Assembly: GCF_900129755.1 (NCBI RefSeq)
Contig: NZ_FQWT01000004.1
Location: 186,001 to 250,000 of the forward strand
Length of the DNA stretch: 64,000 bases
Reading direction: 5' to 3'
DNA from: Chryseobacterium oranimense
GTDB taxonomy: Bacteria; Bacteroidota; Bacteroidia; Flavobacteriales; Weeksellaceae
Shown here: positions 34,498-44,141 of the stretch, piece after piece
Numbering within the stretch: the stretch's first letter is position 1
Layout: the number at the start of each line of letters is the position of its first letter
Position numbers and translations under genes: made by a program
Notes under the pieces: model-generated
Databases searched by the model: none
Told to the model about the DNA's origin: nothing
Seen by the model: the letters and a program-made list of their open reading frames with translations, nothing else

Positions 34498-36441
34498 ATG
34501 ATAAAAAATATTATGGCAACTCGTTATAAATACCTTATCGCAATTTGCGGTTTAGCCTTTAATTTATTTTTTGGACAACACAAATTTCTTTCCCCGCCGG
34601 CCTTTAATGAAGATGATCTAAGGAAAACTAGTTCGCAGATAGAGAAGAATGCACCGGCGGAAATCCTTTATAATTCTGTAAGGTATAGTTTTCTGCCTGA
34701 TAATACTATAGAAAAAGAATATTATTCCAAGATCAAAATATATGATAAAAAGAATGCAGAACAGTGGTTGAATATAGAGATTCCCCTGTTTTTTGAAGAC
34801 AGGCTGGATAAATATGATGTAAAAATATATAATCTTGCAAATAACAAGGTAGAAAAGATATCAATTGATAAAAAAGAACAGCTTAAAGAAAATTTTACAA
34901 AAGGGCTGAAAATTTATAAACTCGCTGTACCAAATGTTCTGGACGGGTCCATCATTGAATATAAATATAAAGTGGTAACCAGTAATGCTGCAAATCTTAC
35001 CTATTTTCTTGAATATGATATACCTGTAGTTTATCAGGAATATAACTTAGAATATCCGGATGAGCGTATTGTTTATCATTTTAACAATACCGGAAATATT
35101 ATTAATCCCAAATACTCTGTTTCTAGTACAGAAGACCGGTTAGGTGCATTATACAATATATTCCGTTTCGGTTATGAAAATATGAAACCTCTCCAGAAGG
35201 AGAAATTTGTAAAGGAAATGGATCGTTATCGGGGGAAAATAAAACCGCAGCTAAAAAAATACAAAGGAAATTATTTCATTTATTCTGAGGTGAAAGATTG
35301 GAACGAAGTAGCATTACGGCTTGATAATAATGATGATTTCGGTGGTTTCTTAAAAGGTGATATCGGGGATATACTCCCAGATAAGATAAGAGGCAGTTAT
35401 AACTCTTTAGAAAAAGCAAATAAAATTTTCAGTTTTGTAAAAGAAAATTATAAGTGGAATAGGAAAGATGCTATTTTAACTTCGCAAAGCCTCAGACAGC
35501 TTCTTAAAACAAAATCAGGAAACAGTGCAGAAATTAATCTTTTCCTGATCAAGCTTTTAAGAAGCGTAGGAATAGAAGCTAATCCTTTGCTGATCTCTAC
35601 AGTAGATAATGGAATATTAAATATCGTATCTCCCAGTCTTGGAAATTTGAATACTGTACTGGCATCAGTAAAAATCGATGGACAGGTCTATTTTTATGAT
35701 GCAACATCATTTAGTTCAAAAGCAAATATTCTTCCGCAAAGAGATTGGAATGATTTCGGAATACTGATAGAAAAAAATAAGGGAACAAGTTTCTCCTATT
35801 CTAATACAGATGTCAGCAAGAAAGAACAGGTGATTAAAGCAAATCTTGATGTGGAAAACTCTCTTGTAAAAGGAACATTTCTGCAGAGAGACAATGGAAT
35901 GTATGCTATAGAATCCTATGATGAATTTGATATTAATAAAGATAAATATAATCAATCTTTTACTACCGGGTATAATGCAGATATTAAAGAAGTGGAATCA
36001 AAACTCCTTGAGAATGGTGATTTTGAATCGCGCATGCAATTTTCAGGAAATACTTTAATGGATATTGTAGGAAGCAAAGTAATTATCAACCCAATTTTAT
36101 TTCTGAATAAGAAGAATGAACCATTCGATCAGACTGATGAAAGGAAATTTCAGATCGATTTTATTTCTGCCTTTGAAAAAGAAAAGAAAATTGAGTTGGA
36201 AATACCACAAGGCTATAAGGTTTCAAGTCTTCCGAAAGGGAAAAAAATTTCAACTGATGACAAGGAAATATCTTATGAGTATAAAGTTGAGACTTCAGGT
36301 AATAAATTGATAGTTACGTCAAAAGTGAATATTGCAAGTCAGAATTATCCTAAAGAATATTATCCTTTCTTTAAACAGATATGGAAAGTAATATCCGATT
36401 CTGAAAACCAGGTAATTACTTTAGAAAAAAATAATAATTAA
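34498..36441 (+). CDS. Exported DUF3857/transglutaminase-like protein, catalytic residues lost (1 of 3)
   Basis: A signal peptide (to about LFFGQ, residue 27) is followed by a DUF3857 domain (about 60-250) and a transglutaminase-like domain (about 290-410), then a beta-rich end. The nucleophile place reads KSGNSAEINLF with Ser343 instead of Cys, and the His place reads LNTVLASV without His; only the Asp of YFYDATS is kept. It is thus probably not an enzyme. It is closely related to the third gene of the cluster. An alternative ATG is at 34513. The exact role of this family is not known. Confidence 0.82.
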   Translation: MIKNIMATRYKYLIAICGLAFNLFFGQHKFLSPPAFNEDDLRKTSSQIEKNAPAEILYNSVRYSFLPDNTIEKEYYSKIKIYDKKNAEQWLNIEIPLFFEDRLDKYDVKIYNLANNKVEKISIDKKEQLKENFTKGLKIYKLAVPNVLDGSIIEYKYKVVTSNAANLTYFLEYDIPVVYQEYNLEYPDERIVYHFNNTGNIINPKYSVSSTEDRLGALYNIFRFGYENMKPLQKEKFVKEMDRYRGKIKPQLKKYKGNYFIYSEVKDWNEVALRLDNNDDFGGFLKGDIGDILPDKIRGSYNSLEKANKIFSFVKENYKWNRKDAILTSQSLRQLLKTKSGNSAEINLFLIKLLRSVGIEANPLLISTVDNGILNIVSPSLGNLNTVLASVKIDGQVYFYDATSFSSKANILPQRDWNDFGILIEKNKGTSFSYSNTDVSKKEQVIKANLDVENSLVKGTFLQRDNGMYAIESYDEFDINKDKYNQSFTTGYNADIKEVESKLLENGDFESRMQFSGNTLMDIVGSKVIINPILFLNKKNEPFDQTDERKFQIDFISAFEKEKKIELEIPQGYKVSSLPKGKKISTDDKEISYEYKVETSGNKLIVTSKVNIASQNYPKEYYPFFKQIWKVISDSENQVITLEKNNN

Positions 36442-36472
36442 AAACCAATAACCAATCCTACAATACATCGCA

Positions 36473-38365
36473 ATGATAAAAATATTATTTTTGGGAGCTT
36501 TATCTACGGCTTCTGTATATTTCGCACAAACCTATCCGGTTTCCGCTATTCCGGAAAACTTAAAGAAAAATGCAAATGTTGTTATCAGAAAAGACATTAC
36601 AACCGTTCAGATCAATAAGATTGATGAAATTAAATACCAGTATAATACGGTAACTACTGTTTTAAATAAAGACGGAGATTCTAAAGCCCAGATTTATATT
36701 CCTTATCAAAAAGGAGATAATATATCAGATGTTAAAGTGACTATTTATGATGAATCGGGGAAAAAAGTAAAAAGCTTTTCAAAGTCTGATTTCGGAGATT
36801 TTGCCAATAATAATCAGGGAGTTTTTTATTCAGACAGCAGAGTTTTGGCTTTACCCTATACTTCGGCCTATTATCCTTACACAATAGATTTCTCTTATCA
36901 GATTACAGATGAAAACACCATTTTCATCCCTAGTTTTGTGCCATTTTCAGCACCCAATACATCTTTGGAAGAAGCTCAGTACAAAATAATCAATAAATCA
37001 GGAATCGATCTTAAGACCAAAACTTATCCATCAAAATACAATTATGCTGAAGTTACTGCAGTTGATAATGGTAATGAAAAAACGTATTCTTATAAAAATG
37101 TCCCGGCCATTGACGATATTCAGATGCTGCCTCAACCGGTGAAAATTTTACCAAAGGTAAGTTTTGCTTTAACAAAGTTCAATCTGGAAGGAAAACAGGG
37201 AACCTTAAACAGCTGGACCGATTTCGGAACCTGGTATTATGCTAACCTTGTAGAACCTGTTTCTGCGTCTACTCCAGCCATTAAGGCCGAGGTAGCTGCA
37301 CTGAAATTAGAAGGCTCAACAGAAGAAAAAGTAAAAAAACTTTACCAGTATATGCAGTCGAAAACCAGATATATATTTGTAGGGTTGGGTATTGGAGGCT
37401 GGCTTCCGATGCTTCCCGATGAAGTTCAGAAAAAAGGATACGGCGACTGTAAAGGGCTTACCAATTATATGAAAACTTTATTGAACGAAGCCGGTATTCC
37501 ATCTCATTATTGTGTGATCAATTCCAGCTCATCGCAGGTTTCTTTTGATCCCGATTTTCCATCTATGGGAGGAAACCATGCTATTCTTATGGTGCCTACA
37601 GAAAAAGGGAATATCTGGTTGGAAAATACCTCACAGCAGATTGCTTATAATCATTTAAGTTACAGCACTACAGACAGAAACGTTCTAGCTGTAACTAAAA
37701 AAGGGATTGACCTTATCAATACTCCATCATATCCTGCGGAGCAGAATAAAGAAAAGCAAATTCTTAAAGTTAATATTACGGAAGATAACAGTATAAACGG
37801 AGAAATTCAGTTTGCTTATACCGGCAGTCAATACGATAATAATTTGGTATATACTTATTTATCACCAAAAGAAAGAATTGATGCTCTAAAAAAGAGTTTT
37901 GATGTGCTTAACTTTGAAAAGGTTGAAATGAAAGACCTTATTAATGATAAAGACAATGCGGTCATAAAATTCAATGTAGATTTTAAAGCAAATAATTATT
38001 CCAAAACCGCCGGGACTAATTTACTTTTCAGAGCTGTACCTATTTTTAGCAATAATTTCTATAAATCTGACGAGAACAGAGAGCTTCCGTTTGAAATAGG
38101 GCAGTCTTTCCAGGATGAGTACGAAATTGATTATGTCCTTCCTAAAAATTATAAAATAGATGAGGTTCCCGAAAATGTTACCATTAATTCCGAATTCGGA
38201 ACCTATAAGCTTACTCTTGTAAAAAACGGTGAATCACTGAAAGTAACACGGTTTATTAAAATTAACAAAGGGATATTTCCAAAAGAAAAATACAATGACT
38301 ATGTAAGTTTCAGAAAGAAAACCCTGAATATGGATAACTCTAAAATACTACTGACTAAAATTTAA
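36473..38365 (+). CDS. Exported DUF3857/transglutaminase-like protein, Cys and His present (2 of 3)
   Basis: Signal peptide MIKILFLGALSTASVYFAQ, DUF3857 domain, then a transglutaminase-like domain with Cys326 in GYGDCKGLTNYMKTLL and His369 in GGNHAILMV. Where the triad Asp is expected it has Glu384-Asn385 (IWLENTSQ). Family enzymes act as cysteine proteases or acyl transferases on peptides, and this copy is the one likely to be active. 630 residues. It lies 31 bases after the first gene and two bases before the third; all three should be one operon. Confidence 0.85.
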   Translation: MIKILFLGALSTASVYFAQTYPVSAIPENLKKNANVVIRKDITTVQINKIDEIKYQYNTVTTVLNKDGDSKAQIYIPYQKGDNISDVKVTIYDESGKKVKSFSKSDFGDFANNNQGVFYSDSRVLALPYTSAYYPYTIDFSYQITDENTIFIPSFVPFSAPNTSLEEAQYKIINKSGIDLKTKTYPSKYNYAEVTAVDNGNEKTYSYKNVPAIDDIQMLPQPVKILPKVSFALTKFNLEGKQGTLNSWTDFGTWYYANLVEPVSASTPAIKAEVAALKLEGSTEEKVKKLYQYMQSKTRYIFVGLGIGGWLPMLPDEVQKKGYGDCKGLTNYMKTLLNEAGIPSHYCVINSSSSQVSFDPDFPSMGGNHAILMVPTEKGNIWLENTSQQIAYNHLSYSTTDRNVLAVTKKGIDLINTPSYPAEQNKEKQILKVNITEDNSINGEIQFAYTGSQYDNNLVYTYLSPKERIDALKKSFDVLNFEKVEMKDLINDKDNAVIKFNVDFKANNYSKTAGTNLLFRAVPIFSNNFYKSDENRELPFEIGQSFQDEYEIDYVLPKNYKIDEVPENVTINSEFGTYKLTLVKNGESLKVTRFIKINKGIFPKEKYNDYVSFRKKTLNMDNSKILLTKI

Positions 38366-38367
38366 CC

Positions 38368-40305
38368 ATGAAAAAAATACTATTAACTGCCTTCTGTTTC
38401 GGAATTATAATTTCTGTAAACGGCCAGAAGCATGAGTTTCTGGATCCTCCTAAATTTGACAATGCGGATCTGTCTAAAACAAAATCTACATTGGATGAAA
38501 ACGCACCTGCAGAAATTTTATACAAATCGGTACACTTTAATGTAGATCCTGCTACAGGAACTCTTAGAAAAAATGTTTTTTACAGAGTAAAGATCTATAA
38601 TAAAGATAAAGCAGAAGACTGGTTGAATCTCGAGATTCCGTTATATAGAAATTCCAGTAATGACGAAGAAACTTTAAGCAAAGTAAAAGCTTTCGTTTAT
38701 AATCTCGAAAATGGAACTGCGGTACCTACTAAAGTAGATAAAAGCTCAAAATATAAAAGTAAAGAAAGTAAATATACAACCATAACCAAGTTTGCTTTCC
38801 CTAATGTGAAAAATGGTTCTGTAATAGAATATCAGTACGAAGTTTTATCTCCGTTTCTATACTCGGTCCCCCAAATTCTGATAGAATCGGATGCGCCTTC
38901 TCTTTACACGGAATATGTTCTGGACAGTCCTTCACATATATCCTATAATGTGAATTATACAGGTTCTCTTGGTCCAAAGTACAGAGTAGTAGAAGAAAAA
39001 ACGATGTATGGAATGCCGTTTAAAACCTATAGATTCGGATACGAAAACCTGAAAGGATTCAAAACTGAGAAATTTGTTAAAAACGATAGAAATTTCCGTA
39101 CGAAAATAAGTGCCGAGCTTCATTCCACTAATTTCGGACAGTTGAAAATGTACTCCTCTTCCTGGGAAGAAATCAAGGATAAGCTCTATAAAGATGAAGA
39201 TTTTGGGGAAGAACTGAAAAAAACAAAGCTTGCTAAAGAAAAGGTAACCTCTGTTATTTCAGGCTTAAATTCCGATGCTGAAAAAGCCGATGCTATTTTT
39301 AATTATGTGAAAAATACATTTACCTGGAACAAGGACCGCGGGATTTATACAGAAGACGGAATAAAAAAACTTTTAGAAACCAAAACAGGAAATGCAGCGG
39401 AAATTAATCTTTTCCTTGTCATGATGTTTAGGGAAGCTGGATTGAAAGCTGATCCACTTGTTATTTCCACAGTGGACAACGGTTTGATTAACCTGGTTTC
39501 TCCCAGTATAGTCGGGATGAATTTTGTGATTGCAGTCGTAAAAATGAAAGATGGCTTCATGATGTATGATGCCACTTCAAAACAGGCATCTGTGAATAAC
39601 CTTCCGCCAAGAGACTGGAACCAGTATGGTGTTTTAATAGCTAAAGAAAAGGCTTCTCTGATGGAAATGGGAAATACCACCACCAGCTACAATTATCTCA
39701 CTACAGAAGCGAAGATTAATGAAGACGGCAGTATTTCAGGAACCTATTCCGATAAAGATACCGGTTCATATGCCATGTTTGTTAAAGAAAGCTACGATGA
39801 GAATGCCGAAAAATATAAGAAGCAGTACAAAGAAAATTTTTCAATAGACTTTACAGGAATTGAATCGAAAATACTGGATAACGGAGATTTTGAAAGTACT
39901 ATGAAATTCTCTTCAGACAACCTTATCGATAAAGTAGGGAAGAAAATGATCATCAATCCGATGTTGTTTTTAAGCAAAAATTCCAATGAATTTGACCAGG
40001 CTGAAGAAAGAAAATATCCGATCGACTTTATTTCTTCATTTACTAAAGTGAAGAAAGTAACCCTGGAAATACCGGAAGGTTATGTAATAGAAGCAATGCC
40101 TAAAAGTAAAAGGATCGTTACAGAAGATAAAGAAATTGAATACAGCTATATAGCCGAACAGAAAGGGAACAAGCTTGAAATCATTTCTACCACAAAAATC
40201 GCCAGCCCGGATTATCCTAAAGAATATTATCCTGCATTCAAGCAGATCTGGGAGACTGCCTCAAAAAGTGAAAATCAGGTGATAAGCCTTGTCAAAAAAT
40301 CATAA
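38368..40305 (+). CDS. Exported DUF3857/transglutaminase-like protein, catalytic residues lost (3 of 3)
   Basis: Like the first gene: signal peptide ending NGQ, then HEFLDPPKFDNADLSKTKST and NAPAEILYKSV, both closely matching it. The nucleophile place is KTGNAAEINLF with Ala343, the His place reads MNFVIAVV, and the Asp of MMYDATS is kept. The equal numbering (343) and many shared motifs show a duplication. It is probably a non-catalytic partner in an envelope complex with the middle protein; this is inference. 645 residues. A terminator follows. Confidence 0.82.
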   Translation: MKKILLTAFCFGIIISVNGQKHEFLDPPKFDNADLSKTKSTLDENAPAEILYKSVHFNVDPATGTLRKNVFYRVKIYNKDKAEDWLNLEIPLYRNSSNDEETLSKVKAFVYNLENGTAVPTKVDKSSKYKSKESKYTTITKFAFPNVKNGSVIEYQYEVLSPFLYSVPQILIESDAPSLYTEYVLDSPSHISYNVNYTGSLGPKYRVVEEKTMYGMPFKTYRFGYENLKGFKTEKFVKNDRNFRTKISAELHSTNFGQLKMYSSSWEEIKDKLYKDEDFGEELKKTKLAKEKVTSVISGLNSDAEKADAIFNYVKNTFTWNKDRGIYTEDGIKKLLETKTGNAAEINLFLVMMFREAGLKADPLVISTVDNGLINLVSPSIVGMNFVIAVVKMKDGFMMYDATSKQASVNNLPPRDWNQYGVLIAKEKASLMEMGNTTTSYNYLTTEAKINEDGSISGTYSDKDTGSYAMFVKESYDENAEKYKKQYKENFSIDFTGIESKILDNGDFESTMKFSSDNLIDKVGKKMIINPMLFLSKNSNEFDQAEERKYPIDFISSFTKVKKVTLEIPEGYVIEAMPKSKRIVTEDKEIEYSYIAEQKGNKLEIISTTKIASPDYPKEYYPAFKQIWETASKSENQVISLVKKS

Positions 40306-40330
40306 AAAACAATTCTTTCAGAATAATTTT

Positions 40331-40361
40331 GCAAAACCATTCATTTTTGAATGGTTTTTGC
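40331..40361 (+). terminator. Terminator of the DUF3857 cluster
   Basis: Stem CAAAACCATTCA / TGAATGGTTTTTG with a short T loop, 25 bases after the stop. Confidence 0.75.
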
Positions 40362-40382
40362 ATTAGGATAGGAAAAATAATT

Positions 40383-41204
40383 ATGAAAAATACCATTGCC
40401 GTTCTGGCTGTTTCTTCACTTCTTGCGTTTTCAGCCTGTAAAAAAACAGAAAATACAGCCGTAGCCGATAAAACAGAAGCTTCTCAGCCGGAAAAATTTA
40501 CTGTAGACTCTGTGAAAGTAAGCGATTCATCGAAAATTGCGGATTCACTTACGGTAAGCTTTACCTCCAAACTGCTCGTTTTTCCGGCTTTGAAAGACAG
40601 AAAGCTGTTGGACAGTATTTATTTCCAGAATAAAGGCATCAAGGATTTTTCTAAAAATGGACTTCAGGCTTATCTGGAAAGCGATAAGAATAAGTATTTC
40701 AAATCTGTAAAAAACGACAGCAAAGACTGGATTTCAGGCTCCTATGCACAGGATTGGTATACCAATTCTCATATGAATCTGGTTTCCAATGAAAATGATT
40801 ATATGCACATAAGCTATCTTTGGAGCTCTTATGAAGGAGGTGCCCACGATAATTACGGGTTTTCAGAAAGAGTATTTGATCTTAAAAAGAATAAAAAATT
40901 AGAGCTTAAAGACATTACTTCAATGCCTAAAGCTAAGCTTGAAAGTATTTTGATGAAGAATATCAATACAATTCACAGTGGGACAAGTGACAATGAAGGG
41001 GATGTGAAAAATTCAGATATGCTGCTGGTAGAAGTGATTCCTGCTACAGATAATTTCTATTTTGATCAGAAAAACCTCTATTTCCACTACAGTCCCTATG
41101 AAATTACAGCTTTTGCTGCCGGAGATATTGTAATTCCGGTGTCATGGGAAGAATTGAAAGGAACTCTTAATACAGAATTTAAAGAAAGAATGAAAATAAA
41201 GTAA
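40383..41204 (+). CDS. DUF3298-type lipoprotein (RsiV-like)
   Basis: The ATG at 40383 gives a lipoprotein signal MKNTIAVLAVSSLLAFSACKK (Cys about residue 19); a start at 40329 would lie in the terminator and is rejected. After a Lys/Ser linker come DUF4163- and DUF3298-like parts, with SGSYAQDWYTNSHMNLVSNE, YEGGAHDNYGFSERVFDLKK and the end YFHYSPYEITAFAAGDIVIPV, the hallmark of the family shared with PdaC and RsiV. 273 residues. It probably binds an envelope component or lysozyme-like partner; this is inference from relatives. Confidence 0.82.
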   Translation: MKNTIAVLAVSSLLAFSACKKTENTAVADKTEASQPEKFTVDSVKVSDSSKIADSLTVSFTSKLLVFPALKDRKLLDSIYFQNKGIKDFSKNGLQAYLESDKNKYFKSVKNDSKDWISGSYAQDWYTNSHMNLVSNENDYMHISYLWSSYEGGAHDNYGFSERVFDLKKNKKLELKDITSMPKAKLESILMKNINTIHSGTSDNEGDVKNSDMLLVEVIPATDNFYFDQKNLYFHYSPYEITAFAAGDIVIPVSWEELKGTLNTEFKERMKIK

Positions 41205-41207
41205 ATT

Positions 41208-41236
41208 AATGCTTCCTGATGTGGAAGCATTTTTTA
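41208..41236 (+). terminator. Terminator of the DUF3298 lipoprotein gene
   Basis: Stem AATGCTTCC / GGAAGCATT and T-run, four bases after the stop. The T-run overlaps the -7 box of the next gene. Confidence 0.8.
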
Positions 41237-41242
41237 TTTTTG
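41235..41242 (+). promoter_or_regulatory. -7 box of the lipid kinase gene
   Basis: TATTTTTG ends six bases before the ATG at 41248, so transcription should start at or next to the start codon. Confidence 0.5.
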
Positions 41243-41247
41243 CGGTA

Positions 41248-42099
41248 ATGGAAAGAACAGCTTTTATCATTAATCCCTTTTCGGCCAAAAAAAATTATCA
41301 GCCGTTTCTTGACGAGCTCAAAAAAAAAGTGGGCAATCCTTTATATTATGTCTCCGAATCTATTCCGGGGACAGATGATTTTATCAGGGAAAATTTTGAC
41401 AATGTTGATATCTTTGTCGCCATCGGAGGAGATGGAACCATCTCTACGGTAGCAAGAAATCTTATCAATACAGATAAAATTCTGGCCATCTTTCCGGCTG
41501 GATCAGGGAATGGATTTTCCAATGAGACCAAATTCAGCAAAAATCTGGATGAACTTTTAAACAAGATTAAAGCTAAAGCCTCCAGAAAGATTGATACCTT
41601 TACCGTTAACGGCAGATTATCTATCAACGTTTCAGGAACAGGATTTGACGGAAAAGTTGTTAAAGAATTCGAAAAAACCACCCGCGGATTCAAAAATTAC
41701 ATCAAAGTATCTCTGAAGACGTTTTTTAATTACAAACCTATCAAGGTGAAATTCCTTGATGAAGCCTATCAGCAGTACAACGGCCGGTATCTGATGCTTA
41801 ATATCGCCAATACGCGCCAGTTTGGTAACAATGCTTACATTGCCCCGAATGCCAGTAAAAGTGACGGATTGGTCGATATGGTGCTGGTAAAAAAATTTCC
41901 GCTGACCTATTCAGCACTTTTCGCTTTCAGAATGTTTACTAAAAGGCTGAAAGATGATGAGTACGTAACCTATCTTCCCGTTTCGGAAATTTCATTTAAA
42001 GTAAATACCAAAAACTGGCATCTTGATGGTGAGTTTAATAAAATAAAATCACCGGTTCATGTAAAAGTACAGCCGGCAAGTTTAAATATTTTAATATAG
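41248..42099 (+). CDS. Diacylglycerol/lipid kinase family protein
   Basis: ATP-dependent kinase of the DAGK catalytic family (YegS/BmrU type), acting on diacylglycerol or a related lipid at the inner membrane. The nucleotide signature GGDGTISTVARNLI is near residue 60, followed by FPAGSGNGFSNE; the C-terminal DGLVDMVLVKKFP and WHLDGE are also typical. I start at 41248, giving MERTAFIINPFSAKK; the ATG at 41209 lies inside the terminator of the previous gene. 283 residues. Confidence 0.9.
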   Translation: MERTAFIINPFSAKKNYQPFLDELKKKVGNPLYYVSESIPGTDDFIRENFDNVDIFVAIGGDGTISTVARNLINTDKILAIFPAGSGNGFSNETKFSKNLDELLNKIKAKASRKIDTFTVNGRLSINVSGTGFDGKVVKEFEKTTRGFKNYIKVSLKTFFNYKPIKVKFLDEAYQQYNGRYLMLNIANTRQFGNNAYIAPNASKSDGLVDMVLVKKFPLTYSALFAFRMFTKRLKDDEYVTYLPVSEISFKVNTKNWHLDGEFNKIKSPVHVKVQPASLNILI

Positions 42100-42110
42100 T
42101 TTTCTGCGGA

Positions 42111-42569
42111 CTATTTCCAGTAGTTTTTCATAAGATCCGCCACCCATTCAGGCTGTTTGATCCCTGTTTTAGGCTGGAATTCCTTGAATACAGGTTTAAT
42201 ATCAAGTACCGGAGTTCCGTCAATAGCATCGAGAAACTTTACTTTGATGGTTCTGCCATTGTGTTCCAGTAATTCTACCGTTGCAAGTCCTATGGTGTTC
42301 GGTCTGTCTTTTTTACGCTGCCCGAAAATACCTGTTATCGGATAGTTTACATTTCCTCTCGGATGACCTGAAAAAACGACATCCTCATTTTTTACCTTGT
42401 CAAAATAATAAATGATTTCCAGATGAGAAAAGCTTGAAATACTGTTAAATGCTTCCGTAGGAATATGGTCTGCCAGTTCAATTTCTGCAATGATGGTTTC
42501 CCAGTTGTCATCAATGGGTTCCGTCCTGGAATTTTTTACTGTTGCTACAGGTTGAAGTTTTATTTCCAT
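42111..42569 (-). CDS. tRNA (t6A37-N6)-methyltransferase family protein, TrmO-like
   Basis: Beta-barrel SAM methyltransferase of the TsaA/TrmO family, which adds a methyl group to t6A37 in some tRNAs. Landmarks are SSFSHLEIIYYFDK, GHPRGNVNYPITGIFGQRKKDRPNTIGLATVELL (two parts of the SAM site) and FLDAIDGTPVLDIKPV. 152 residues is the single-domain form. Proteins with this fold are often called TsaA; activity on tRNA is inferred. It converges on the lipid kinase gene with only 11 bases between the stops. Confidence 0.88.
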   Translation of the reverse strand: MEIKLQPVATVKNSRTEPIDDNWETIIAEIELADHIPTEAFNSISSFSHLEIIYYFDKVKNEDVVFSGHPRGNVNYPITGIFGQRKKDRPNTIGLATVELLEHNGRTIKVKFLDAIDGTPVLDIKPVFKEFQPKTGIKQPEWVADLMKNYWK

Positions 42570-42601
42570 TTATGTTTTGATTATAAGTGTTTTTATTGAT
42601 T

Positions 42602-43882
42602 TTAAATTTCCAGTTTTTTCTCTATTTCAGTCGGATGATCAAGACAGTACTGAAGCTGGGTCTTATCCAGCTGTTTTTCCCAGTTGGCAACTACTACTGT
42701 TGCTACAGAATTTCCAATAACATTTGTCAGTGCTCTGCATTCACTCATAAATTTATCAATTCCTAGGATCAAAGTCATTCCTGCAATGGGAATTTCCGGA
42801 ACTACGGCTAAAGTTGCCGCCAGAGTAACAAATCCTGCTCCTGTAACTCCCGCAGCACCTTTTGAGCTGAGCATAGCTACCAAAAGCAGCATTAATTGTT
42901 TTTCCAGCGGAAGATGAATATTCAGGGCCTGAGCGATAAAAAGAGAAGCCAGCGTCATATAAATATTAGTTCCATCCAGGTTAAAAGAATATCCTGTAGG
43001 AACTACAAGACCTACAATAGCTCTTGAGCAGCCTGCTTTTTCCAGTTTTTCCATAATCCCCGGAAGTGCCGATTCAGAAGAGCTGGTTCCTAAAACCAAC
43101 AGCAGTTCTTCTTTCAGGTAAAACATCAGCTTAAAAATATTGAACCCGTTATACCAGGCTACGGCACCCAAAACCAATACGACAAAAAGAATAGAAGTAA
43201 TATAAAATGTTCCCACTAGATATATAAGATTCAGTACCGAATGAAGACCATATTTTCCAATGGTGAATGCCATGGCGCCAAAAGCTCCGATCGGGGCCAG
43301 CTTCATCAGCAGGTGGACAATTTTGAAAACCGGAGTCGATAAATCCTGTAAAAAATCCGTTACTTTCTGGCTTTTCTCTTTGGTCAAAACCAGTGCAACA
43401 CCCATTAAAATGGCAACAAGCAATACCTGAAGTATGTTTTCACCAACCAGCGGGCTAAAAAGAGTGTCAGGAATAATATTCATGATAAAACCGGTCAGCG
43501 TAGTATCGTGGGCTTTTTGCTGGTACTGCGAAACATCTCCGGACAGGGTAGCAGGATCAACGTTTAAACCGTGTCCCGGTTGTAAAAGGTTTCCGACAAT
43601 CAGTCCGATGATCAGCGCTAAGGTTGAAAAGGTAAAGAAATAGATCATAGCTTTTACGGCAATCCGTCCGACTTTTTTAAGGTCAGTCATGTGCGCGATT
43701 CCAAGTGTTAAAGTGATGAATATCACTGGGGCTATAATCATTTTCACCAGCTTGATGAACCCATCACCCAGTGGTTTCATTTTTTCGCCCAGTTCAGGAT
43801 AAAATCTGCCTAAAAGTATACCTGCTGCTATAGCAATAATGACTTGAAAATAAAGCTGTTGATGAATTTGTTTCGCTTTCAA
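42602..43882 (-). CDS. Dicarboxylate/amino acid:cation symporter
   Basis: Secondary transporter of the DAACS family (DctA/GltP), importing C4-dicarboxylates or acidic amino acids with protons or sodium. Eight membrane helices and two hairpins; HP1 reads [23 protein letters not shown]7 holds NLDGTNIYM (NMDGT-like) and HP2 has [20 protein letters not shown], with [16 protein letters not shown] in TM8 where the substrate carboxylate is bound. This last part fits DctA-like proteins. 426 residues, monocistronic. Confidence 0.92.
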   Translation of the reverse strand: MKAKQIHQQLYFQVIIAIAAGILLGRFYPELGEKMKPLGDGFIKLVKMIIAPVIFITLTLGIAHMTDLKKVGRIAVKAMIYFFTFSTLALIIGLIVGNLLQPGHGLNVDPATLSGDVSQYQQKAHDTTLTGFIMNIIPDTLFSPLVGENILQVLLVAILMGVALVLTKEKSQKVTDFLQDLSTPVFKIVHLLMKLAPIGAFGAMAFTIGKYGLHSVLNLIYLVGTFYITSILFVVLVLGAVAWYNGFNIFKLMFYLKEELLLVLGTSSSESALPGIMEKLEKAGCSRAIVGLVVPTGYSFNLDGTNIYMTLASLFIAQALNIHLPLEKQLMLLLVAMLSSKGAAGVTGAGFVTLAATLAVVPEIPIAGMTLILGIDKFMSECRALTNVIGNSVATVVVANWEKQLDKTQLQYCLDHPTEIEKKLEI

Positions 43883-44022
43883 AGGATTCTTTTTATTTTG
43901 GATGCGGAAAATTAAGAATTTTTATCTTAAACATGACAAAAGTCAGTTGAAATAATCCCGGGAGTTTTTTTGAAGGAAAAGAGTAAAGCTGAAGCTTGAA
44001 ATTCTGAAAGGTTATATAAAAA

Positions 44023-44105
44023 ATGCTTCGACTCCGCTCAGCATGACATCTCTAATAAGTAAGTCTAGAGTTTGTAAACTGTCATGCTGGGCGGAGTCGA
44101 AGCAT
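44023..44105. repeat. Second copy of the palindromic repeat (26-bp arms)
   Basis: Left arm 44023-44048, right arm 44080-44105, one mismatch. The core CTTCGACTCCGCTCAG is shared with 4566-4648, while the outer bases and the CATGAC/GTCATG part changed on both arms together, keeping the pairing. It lies between two minus-strand genes. Confidence 0.85.
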
Positions 44106-44141
44106 ATATGCTAGAACTGATAAATCGAATCCTGATTATAA

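Noticed and set aside
40329..40382. Earlier in-frame start of the DUF3298 lipoprotein
   Set aside because: The stretch is a terminator hairpin of the previous gene, and the lipoprotein signal begins at 40383.
41209..41247. Earlier ATG of the lipid kinase gene
   Set aside because: It lies within a terminator hairpin and before the -7 box; the conserved protein begins at 41248.
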